A stretch of 64,000 bases of DNA from Vespula vulgaris (Eukaryota > Arthropoda > Insecta > Hymenoptera > Vespidae): contig NC_066587.1 in assembly GCF_905475345.1 (NCBI RefSeq), positions 7,149,070-7,213,069 of the forward strand, in the 5' to 3' direction. The notes under the pieces are model-generated. The model did not search any database. It saw only the letters and a list, made by a program, of their open reading frames with translations, and was not told the DNA's origin. The translations under genes and the position numbers were made by a program. Numbering within the stretch: position 1 is the stretch's first letter; every line of letters starts with the position of its first letter. Positions 39,301 to 48,500 of this stretch are shown in pieces.

Positions 39301-42300
39301 CTTGACCTTCGTAACTAGTCCAGGCTTGACCATCATCAGAATATTGTACAATATATTCTGTCACATATTCATTAGTATGGGCGCGACCCCGTGTTGCGAC
39401 GCTGCGTATCTCGTACCTGTCGCTCAGTTCCACAGTAAGATGTTGATCATAACTGCTAAGTTCTGGTGACCACGCAGAATCCCCTGTAAAGCCCAGCCCC
39501 GTGTCCAGATGTAAGAGTAAAGTGAAAGCAAAGCAGATAAACGATGTGGCACATGTGGCAATGAATATATCAATAATCAAAATATTCAATTATTTTTACT
39601 AATAATGATAATGAATGTATATTTTTATGATAATCTTTGTTCATCATATATCATATCATTTATTAAACGATAGTATAATGCAAAATATAGAAATAAAATT
39701 GTTTTATTAACACATTGATGTCGTGAAACGACATATCTCGTTTAGTACTTCATTTTCTGTAAATTTTTAGATATCATTAAAATGCTAAAATGGTCCAACA
39801 GTTAGTATTTTTAGTTGAAAAAATACTCGACGTCAATGTGTTAATTTGTAATGTAATAATACAATAGACAATATTGTGAAAATATTGAAGAACGTAGTAG
39901 CATTTTTTTCTTGTTACAACAATTATATTTCTATGAAAATGCATTGATTTCTTACCATCAGTTTCCAAATGATTTAACTCTGGTATTATTATGTACATGA
40001 TGGATATTAATTATGAACTGATAAGCACCATGCAAATATAAATTACTAGGGCATGCATTGAGAACCTACCTTTACATTTACATAGTAGCATATTGTAAAT
40101 TTTTCTTGTTATATGTTATTAATTATATTAATAAAAAATTATAGATTAATCTGAAGTTAGTACTTATAATTTATTAAAATCCAATGTTAATCTAATGCTT
40201 TTGTATTATATACATGCTGATTTTCTACATTATAATTTGCATACATTTCATGTTATTAAAACCAAAAGAATAGGCTACACAGCGAATGAATAACTTACCT
40301 TGATATTACCAGATTCTTCTTTAAAATCCACATAATCAAGACCATTGGTACCATAGCTGATACCATATTCCATAACATACTCATTTTTATGAGATCTTCC
40401 CTGGGTTGCCACAGCTGTGATATTCATTACTTGACCCAAGTCAATAGTCAGGTATTGGCCAAAGTCTGAGCTGCTAGCCGTCCATGCGTTTCCGCCTATG
40501 CCACAACATGTATGCATGCATGCAACTCAAAGTGTACTTAAAAATGCAATTATATCTAATAGAGATAAATAGATACTTGAAAGCTAGAATTTAACTGTCC
40601 CTGAGTCAATACTTTTTGGATATGTAAAGCATAAAAAAAAAAAAAATTGATAATGTATCTTACTACATAAAAATGCCTGAATATAGAAAAATAATCTACT
40701 TGCAAACATTTATACTACAAATATCAAAACTTTGTTGTGGTGTGGTTTCTTATTTTTTTTTTCTATTTAATATATATTTGATTATATATAGTATATCATA
40801 AGTTAAAGATTTCATATATTTAACTTAAGTAGGTTAATGCTCATTAACAAGATTATGTCGGCTACGTAGTGATATGGTATCTCTACTAATCAATAAATTT
40901 TCCTCAATATACTTTAATGAATTCCAGCAAAAATAAATAATTTTTTTATTGAAAAGCAAATATTTTATTATTATTTAAAGGTAAGTTACAAAATTACATG
41001 TTAGTTTATATAAATTTATTTTCCCATAAAACAAAAATTATGTACATTACCAAATATTATTGCAAGCTTTGCTAGAGATGTTTAAGGTTTCTCATTTTTA
41101 CTAAAATATTTTTTCACATACTGTTCATCTTCTGAATGCATAGGTATAGCATTCACTAAAAGTTTATTATAATCTAACAGTTCAAACATTTTATTTTGCG
41201 ATTTAGGTGCTATTCCATTTTCTTGTAAAGCTACAGCAACACAATGCTCAGAGTCCAACAATGATTCTTCGAATAACCAATTTTGTTTATTTCCTTTCTG
41301 ATATAACACAGTATCACATACTAATTTATTCGGAACTAATTTTGAATTCGTCTTAAAATCGATTGTTCTAAGATCTGTAACTATTCCTATTCCTAAAGCT
41401 TTAACAAAGCTTTCTTTTAAAGCCCAATGTCTACAGAACATACTAATTTGTTCAACTTCCATGCAAGTTGTACTACCTCGGATTTCTTCCCATTCGGAAG
41501 ATGAAAAGTTTCTATTCATAATACGAAAAAATTCAGATAATTGTTTACCACCTGTATATTCTAACTTCATAATATCTACACCCAATAATACATCTCTAAC
41601 TTCACCTGCTAACACACTGTAATATCCTTGATGCGAAACATTAAAGCTAATATTTATTGCAGAGTTCTTTAAAATAGGTTTGTTATTGTTATCTCTTGTA
41701 AATACTATTTTATCATATGGGATATGTGTATACTCATTGACAAATTTTCTCATTAATAATCTACCTATGAGAGAAGCCCTAACATCCTTTCGAAATACGA
41801 ATCTATCTAATCTTTCCTTCTCTTCTAGTTGTACACAAGAAATTGCATGTGAAAATTCTTTTTCATTTGGACTCCATTCTTTCCAATTAAATGCCCAGCG
41901 AACGCTTTGACTCATTTTATCAACATTGATATTATATCTTTTCATTAATTAAAGTTATTATAAAATTCATAATATTCTACTCTCTTTATGTACGGCCTTA
42001 TTATTGTTCTTTGTTAGTATCCACCTGAAGCAAATATATAAATTACTTGATATCTTAATATAATTTATTTTTCTTTAACAAAATTTATATAAAACTTTGA
42101 AAAGTATATGAATCAGAAGAGAGCATCCAAATAGTATCTCATAATTGAGCGTGGGTGTGTTCAGAACAAGTTCATTGTACTTAATTTGGGCGTGCCTTAG
42201 AAATTTACTCATTAATACTTTTTTTTTCAGATATAAGAAGATAGTAGAGATCACCAACAAATAAAAGCAATTATAGTGTGCAACAGAAGATAGCAAGATA

Positions 42301-43125
42301 GATTTAAACAAAATAGCTAGGCAAGCAAGAAGCTAATATACTTTATGCATTATCAAAATATTCAGATAATTTTATAGAAGAAATAATAACTCACACCATT
42401 TAATAAAAGCTTAAGATATAGAAATGAATCATAAAAATACACATTTATACAAATAAATTATTAAATCATACCGTTAAGTCTTGCATTGTTAGGTCCTCTC
42501 TCCGGTAAAAACGTAGTTGCTGTTAAATGAGCTCTATCCAAAAGAGGCACATTACATTCGTAGTCGTCTAAAAATCAAAGATAATAAACATTAGAAAGAG
42601 ATCGCGAAGACTGCATCTTTTCAATCGCATCACAATATAACATTCGTAGTTTATTCGTTCAAACTAGTTATTCTAAAATCGGTTTGGATAACGTTAGAAT
42701 AATCTTTTACAGTTTTAAAAATAATGACGAATTAATCGGTATTCGTTCATTCGTTTACAAACGGGTATAATAAAATAAACAAAATATCGAGCACACGCTT
42801 GCGCGAATCTTCGACCATAGCCTATTTAAAAGGTTATATAATTGAATAATTAATTTTTATTAGAAAGATAAACGTCATCTTAAACGATTATATGTCATTT
42901 CGATTATTCTGATGAAACGGAAGGAATTAATTTAAATTTGTTGGTAAGTACTGTCATATCGTCAATTCGAACGCCATGTTCAAGTGGGCTTGGTCGTAGG
43001 AGTCACGCTTGAAACATGTCGCGCACTGATTATCTCCATACAATCAACAATTCTTACTTACATGCGTTTGTTAATGAATTTGCCGCAAGAGCGAAGACGA
43101 ACACAAAACAGTTGAAAGTGTTCAT
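33392..43125 (-). CDS. Nrx-IV: Neurexin IV (contactin-associated-protein family)
   Basis: Minus-strand exons: 43125-43062, 42567-42472, then either 40495-40299 or 39483-39287, then 38693-38552, 38475-38105, 37593-37255, 37160-36686, 36591-36262, 36160-35855, 34968-34342 and 34248-33392. Using one alternative exon, the frame stays open for 1267 residues (fly about 1283). It is a type I membrane protein of septate junctions and neuron-glia contacts. In order: a 21-residue signal peptide, discoidin domain (about 24-166), two laminin-G domains, EGF (CNPNPCKHSGIC), fibrinogen-like region, third laminin-G, EGF (CESNPCLNNGTC), fourth laminin-G, TM at about 1201-1223, and a 44-residue tail. The tail begins with a basic protein-4.1-binding-type stretch (RYMSRHKGEYLTQ) and ends EWFI, a PDZ-binding end. 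A phosphopantetheinyl transferase gene lies in the second intron. Confidence 0.96.
34249..34341 (-). other. 93-nt in-frame, stop-free intron of Nrx-IV
   Basis: The last intron is exactly 31 codons long and has no stop in the reading frame. Both splice sites are good (donor GTAAAT, acceptor TTTCAG). Retention would insert a hydrophobic, Tyr/Phe/Val-rich stretch between the second EGF and the fourth laminin-G domain without shifting frame. Confidence 0.7.
37662..38063. mobile_element. long-inverted-repeat MITE-like element filling a Nrx-IV intron
   Basis: Two 35-nt arms, 37726-37760 and 37983-38017, are inverted copies with about 31 of 35 positions identical, sharing TTCATATAAACAT and TTTTCGAAC. 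Weaker inverted similarity continues outward to about 37662 (ACAGAATGATTCATAAA) and about 38063. The inside has no coding frame. The whole intron is 511 nt (37594-38104), so most of it is this element. No target duplication could be fixed by eye, so the superfamily is unknown. Confidence 0.6.
39287..39483 (-). CDS. Nrx-IV: Nrx-IV alternative discoidin exon, copy B
   Basis: A 197-nt exon entering in phase 1 and leaving in phase 0, with acceptor TTTACAG and donor GTATTG. It encodes GDSAWSPELSSYDQHLTVEL, then VATRGRAHTNEYVTEY and YSDDGQAWTSY. It aligns with copy A position by position without gaps, conserving W, Q-L-T, VATxGRxHxNEYVxEY and Y. Joining both copies would break the phase (phase 0 out, phase 1 in), so only one can be used per mRNA. 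It lies immediately before the constitutive exon at 38693. Confidence 0.92.
39707..39844. mobile_element. piggyBac-like MITE (TTAA-flanked) between alternative exons
   Basis: A 138-bp unit starts TTAACACATTGATGTCGTG and ends with the inverted complement; the 19-nt ends agree at 17 positions, and both outer four bases are TTAA, the target site of piggyBac-type transposons. The interior is too short to code for anything. It lies in the intron that separates the two alternative Neurexin IV exons and carries one ACTAAC motif (minus strand, 39806-39801). Confidence 0.7.
40299..40495 (-). CDS. Nrx-IV: Nrx-IV alternative discoidin exon, copy A
   Basis: A 197-nt exon, same length and phases as copy B, with acceptor GGCATAG and donor GTAAGT. 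It encodes GGNAWTASSSDFGQYLTIDL, VATQGRSHKNEYVMEYGISY and YVDFKEESGNIK. In Drosophila, Nrx-IV has two alternative discoidin exons used in neurons versus epithelia/glia; this pair is the clear counterpart. Which copy is neuronal here cannot be told from sequence alone. Confidence 0.92.
41082..41945 (-). CDS. AASDHPPT: L-aminoadipate-semialdehyde dehydrogenase phosphopantetheinyl transferase, nested in Nrx-IV
   Basis: A single-exon frame of 287 residues (human about 309). The enzyme transfers 4'-phosphopantetheine from CoA to carrier serines, in animals mainly the cytosolic fatty acid synthase ACP, mitochondrial ACP and aminoadipate-semialdehyde dehydrogenase. Family signatures: RWAFNWKEW near the start, KERLDRFVFRKDVRASLIGR, INISFNVSHQGYYSVLAG, LLGVDIMK with the Mg-binding Asp, and FCRHWALKESFVKALG with the catalytic Glu/Lys. 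The start at 41945 gives a ten-residue leader before a second Met (MSQSV) at 41915; the second fits homologues about as well. The gene lies wholly inside the 1976-nt second Neurexin IV intron, on the same strand. AATAAA (complement of 41015-41020) is a likely polyadenylation signal. Confidence 0.94.
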   Translation of the reverse strand: MKRYNINVDKMSQSVRWAFNWKEWSPNEKEFSHAISCVQLEEKERLDRFVFRKDVRASLIGRLLMRKFVNEYTHIPYDKIVFTRDNNNKPILKNSAINISFNVSHQGYYSVLAGEVRDVLLGVDIMKLEYTGGKQLSEFFRIMNRNFSSSEWEEIRGSTTCMEVEQISMFCRHWALKESFVKALGIGIVTDLRTIDFKTNSKLVPNKLVCDTVLYQKGNKQNWLFEESLLDSEHCVAVALQENGIAPKSQNKMFELLDYNKLLVNAIPMHSEDEQYVKKYFSKNEKP

Positions 43126-45569
43126 CCTTTCATTGCCCTATTAAAAAAATAATAAAGGAACGCAAGAATGCGTACTCGCGTCGAAGAACACGCCACCGTA
43201 ACCGTTTCAAAACTGTTAGTATACTTTTACCAAATTCCCATCCGTTACGAGACTCACTCAATCGCTGTTACTACTACACTAATACTATACTACTACTAAT
43301 GAACACATATGTACACAGTGTATCATATACAGACGTTACGTGATTTCACTTGAAAAAGAGATGACGACGAAGCCACGCGTGTATCGATGTACCGTGTCGA
43401 ACGTAGAAACGATACGATGTATCGAATTAGGACTTTTCTCATTTCGAGAATCGTTTTTATGTTGGTAACCCTTACGATAGATGGTGCAACATGTTGTAAG
43501 TTGAGAAGTAACGGTTATTGCATATTTCAAGTACAAGATAGACAAAGATAAACTATAATGAGTTCTAATTGGCTGTAGCAAAACAAAAAAAAGCGGGCTT
43601 CGATAATTTTGTAAATATACCGAATAAAAGAATAAACGTAATAGTAAAGTAAAAACGTAAAAAAAAAAAAAAGAAAAACAATTGCGTGTGTAAATACACG
43701 TAGAGTTCGCAATATTATGGAAATCGCTTAATCGGCAAAGTACATATTTAAATTTGACTTTGAAATAACAACAAAGCAGTCAAAGTCCTTTATGCTATTG
43801 CGCACGTAAAATAGGATGAGGACGCGAGGGGAGGGGTCACTTGAACGTAAACGAAGTTAGTTTCTCATTATCGATCGGGCGGTGTGGATCGTTATTTTGT
43901 ACGGTCCAATAAATTATCTCCGGCTTGTAGGCTAATGTATTAATACAAATTAATCCGAAGAGAGACATTAACGTACCTAGATATTACCGTCGTGTGGTAT
44001 ATATAATTATTATTAAATAATGTGTTGGTTACTACAAGAAGAATCGAGAATAATTTTATTGCGCGTATCGTTAATTCTTCGAAAATATAACTTTCGTCAG
44101 GATCGATGAGCCGAGCTGAATTTTTTTCGGTAAGTTCTGTTTTCATACAAAAATTAATCACGAATGCGTATTAAAGATTATTCGTAGCTGCTTCAAATAA
44201 TTCTAGAAATCCTACTGCGTAATTTACATTTTATTACGATTAAGCTTTTATTTCGTTTTCCAAACTCGTATTAAACGTTTCGTATTTATTTTAGATGATG
44301 ATTATTGAAATAGTTTATGAAAAACATTGTTTGTAAAGCGTTGTCCTGCGAAGCATATATGTATGTATTTCGATATTGTATGATGGCGTTTATCTTGCTT
44401 GAGTAAATTTGAATTTCGCGAGAAAACAAGATGGCGGGTTCTGTTGGCGTCGTAATAAATTTAACGAAGTTACTTGAAGATAGACAAAAGTTGATATTTG
44501 CTAGTGGTGATGATTTTGCATTGAAATGGCGATCATAAATTGATTATCATAATTAACAAGTGTGAAACAACACGACAAAGGACGTGACTGCGTGAAAATT
44601 ACTGCGAGTATAAAGGACATTTAGTACAATTACGATAATGCTTCGAATTATAGGTAAAATATCGTTGGGTATAATCGATTAAAAAGTTAAAGAGATTTGT
44701 TGAGTTTGAAACGGGCGGTGGGAGAGAGAGAGAGAGTGAGGGGGGGGGCAGTGACAAAGGGAAAGGGACAGAAATTATCGCAGTTATTTTTCGATCGTGA
44801 TTTAAACTTTATTTTGCTTGAAAACTCATTAAAAGTAAATCAACTTTTTTCCTCGCAATATAATATTCGAGAGAGTACTCGAGAGTGAATAACAGTATTC
44901 GTTTAGCGAAGCTATTTTGTTATTAGCGTTTATTTTGAGCGGTCAAAATTGGATTTAGATGGTAAAACAAAAAGGGACGGTTGTACGAACAATTATTTTT
45001 CGAAATATCTTTTCCATCATTGATTACGAGCGTCGTATCGTCATCGTATGCTCTTTCGATTATATTTCGATTTCGAAGTAACGAATAATCGATCGATAAT
45101 TGAAACGTCGATAGATGGGTAGATGGCGTCGCGGTGCATCGAACGATAACGAGAAATAGCGGGATAGAGAAGGAGAGTTAAGAAGGTTAGAAATAAGGTA
45201 AAGTATGATTATATGAATTTGTAGCATATGATTTATTTTTTTTACAATAATGATCGAGATTGCTTATACATTCTTCTACACGCATACATACACCGATACT
45301 AAACTTCGGGACGACCTCCTCTACGATTGGTCCGCTTCTATACTCGATTAAAATACGAATCATTCATATCCAGATTATTCGATCATCATCATCATCATCA
45401 TCATTCTTATTTCGAATTTTACATGCTTTGTTCTACGATCGACACGAACATATACTAATCGATTCGACAAGTATATACAATATTTACAAACTCTTGAAAT
45501 TATATCCGACTTCGCAGTTCATCAATAACGTAATAAAGAAGTCGAATAAGAGAAGAATATATCCCACGA
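43126..45569. other. region upstream of Nrx-IV, no confident gene
   Basis: About 2.4 kb between the Neurexin IV start and the ADAM10-like 3' end, both on the minus strand. It should hold the Neurexin IV promoter and the 3' UTR of the ADAM10-like gene. A locally GC-richer part (about 43,800-44,540) contains AAGATGGCGGG at 44428-44438, a YY1/Pho-like motif that is also a good start-codon context, opening a 35-codon frame. A (GA)n/G-run patch lies at about 44,720-44,750. Confidence 0.4.
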
Positions 45570-48500
45570 CTAACTTTCCGATAAGAGTACCGTCAAATCT
45601 GACGTTTGCATTCTTCCTTCGACTGTATCGATCGGCGTATCGGGCGTGTCCGGCACTACTAGTGGTTCGCTCTGATAATTCGTCGAATTTTTACGAACTC
45701 CGCTTTCAACGTTGTACGAGTTTGTCGTTATCTTTTCCTCCGAGATAGTCAAGTTGCTGGGAATAGTTCTTCTCGATAGAAGAAAGGAGATTCTCCGCCA
45801 TCTTCCCAGATTCCTACCTTTCTTCTCCTGGCACTCGACACGAGGAACGAGTGTTCTTCTATTTTCTTTTTTCTTCAACTCTTCCTCTTCCATTTCTTTT
45901 CTCCTTTTCTCTCGTTTCTTCTCGCTTCTACTTCTTCTCCTCTTACCTTCCACCTCCTCGATCTCGTTCAAGCTCTGCTTTTCCGAACGATCGACCGCTC
46001 GAGTAGCATCCTTTTCTAGAAGACATAGAATCCTGGAGATACAGGTACTCGCCCGCAAGGACTCCTCGTCGTTCCTCTTACCACGCGGCGAGACGATGCT
46101 TTTCATAGCCTCGACTATACGCTTTTTGATGTGCGAAATGTTCATCGATCGTATCCTAGTAACGTTTGATGTTGCATCATCCTTTGACAAAAATTCTTCC
46201 CTTCTTGCGATCTCTCGAGTTTCTTGCAACGTTGGAAGAATTTTGATACGTGGAATTCGCCGTTTACTTAGTAGCCTCGTTACCACGCACTGGAATAGAA
46301 TTTATTTCTAATTTTCATTTCTTCCTTTTTTTTTTTTTTTCTAAATATGCGATCCTTGGATTTATATGATAGATAAATCGTTGGACGTTGTATTTATTAG
46401 GAAAAAAAAAAGAACGAAGTAAAAGGAAAAACGGAATATTCACGATTATTATTAACATTAGAACTATAGATCTCTATTTTTATAATATATGATAATTTGA
46501 TAAGTATTTGCTAAATATACTTTGTTCGTATTTTTTTTTTTTTTTTTTAATTCGTTTAATTTCGTAATAAGTAATAAAAGAAAATAATTTTTAGTTTATA
46601 TACTTCTTATTATATTTATTTCAATAATTATAAAACATGAAATTTGAAATTCGCTGTTTTTATGATTTGTGATAATGTTTTAATGTTAATGTAATTATTT
46701 TTTTTTTAAATAAATCTTACCAATATGGATAACAGAAAGAGAATTATCAAGGCGATTGTGAACCAACGATCGATAATCCATCGTTGAAAGTTAGCGAGAC
46801 TTGCATCAGACAGAAGGAGTCTTCTCAAGGTAGCTAAAGGTCCGCTCGGATCAACCTACACATATAAAAGGAAATAACTTACATAACGTGACGCGAGTTA
46901 TTCAGTAATATAAATAATTTCATAAGTTTTTCTTTTTCTTCTATATTCTATTTTTATAATCGATGAAAAAGAGAGGAGAATGTACCTCTCGGCATTTTTG
47001 AAAAATGTCGCAGTAACCATTATAATCGTTGCAAGGTGTGCCAGGTTTTGAAAGCATGTCCGGTATATCGTAGGGAGCTGAATTCCAAGTGAAGGACGAT
47101 CTGTAAAGAGCGAGAAAAGAATTTACTTTTTTAAAGCTTCCTCTTACCCTTTTAATCGAAGGAAGTGTTTGTACGCGTCCGACTTCAATTTAACTTTTTT
47201 TACACGGCCGAGAAAAACGCTTTTCTGTTTTCTATGTGTATATATATATAATATATATGTATATGTATGTGTATATATATATATATTTTATTCGAAGGTC
47301 GTCGTCGCAGTCGCAGTCGCAGTCGTCGTCATGGTCGTCGTTTTTCTCACTGTTTGTGATTATTTACATTTAAATATTTTTTCATGTTGCTCAAGTTATT
47401 CATAAAGTCCATTATGAATTGACCCGAGTAGTGGAAATTGCCCTCTTGAGAGTTTTGTTTATAGGTCATACAACCTTTCGTTAGGATACTACGTATATAT
47501 TAGTTTAGACAATAAATATAAACCAATATCTAAACTCTCTTCACAGCATTTTTTACAAAAAATTCTAGAAACAAGCTGATTGAATAATTCGATCGATAAA
47601 TTAGCATAACAAATACGCGAGTGTGCGTATGCTTAACAAATTATTATAAACTTCATTCCTCTACTAACAATGAAAAAGTTTTAATTCCAAATGTATAAAT
47701 TCAAATTACGATTATATCTTGATTCCGAGAAAATGGAAGGTGTACCAAACGAAAGGAAATAATTCTATTGAAATAGTCGAGAAAATAAAATAAGAAATTG
47801 TTTTAGTTGTATTTTATATAAAGTTTGAAATGTATATTTTGACAAATTTCGATGACAATTTTAGTCACGTTTCTTTCATTAACAGGATCATCGCGGATGA
47901 AAAGCTATCATAGTGAAAGCTATCGACAAGATACTATTACGTATAACGATGATCTCTCTTACAAGCACGGTTGATCCTCTCCTGGTAATTTACAGCAGAG
48001 TTCACAGCTCTTGGTCGGTGGATCCTCCGGTCCTGCGATACACTGACAGGATTCCAAACCGTAAGCCAGGCAAATGCTGCCGGTGCATTCCTGAAAGCAA
48101 TGCGAAGATCCGATAAACTACCACCATTGCTTTACAATTATCGCTCTATACAAGAGGACAATGATTTACAGGAGATACCAAAGGCGACGAGAGGAGTAGA
48201 GAGTGAGTGGAGTAGTCTATGCGATCGGAATGACGAAGGACGATACTTGAAACGTATGAATATCCCGTATTCATGATAGGACGAGTTCGAGCTTTGTTCT
48301 GTTTGTCATATCTTCGATGACATTATCGTTTCATCGACTACAAGGATGGAGACAATAGTGTGTCAATTCGATGATAGGAATAATCTCATTCGATGTCTCT
48401 TCGATGTCTCGCTATTGACGATCATCATAAAGATACATATATATATATATATATCTATAGTTTTATAATAGTCAATGTTAATTTTAAACGTTTATTGGTA

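Noticed and set aside
45712..46311. 199-codon plus-strand frame rich in Ser/Phe/Leu
   Set aside because: It is the exact antisense of the last ADAM10-like coding exon; its composition mirrors the charged tail and it has no family features.
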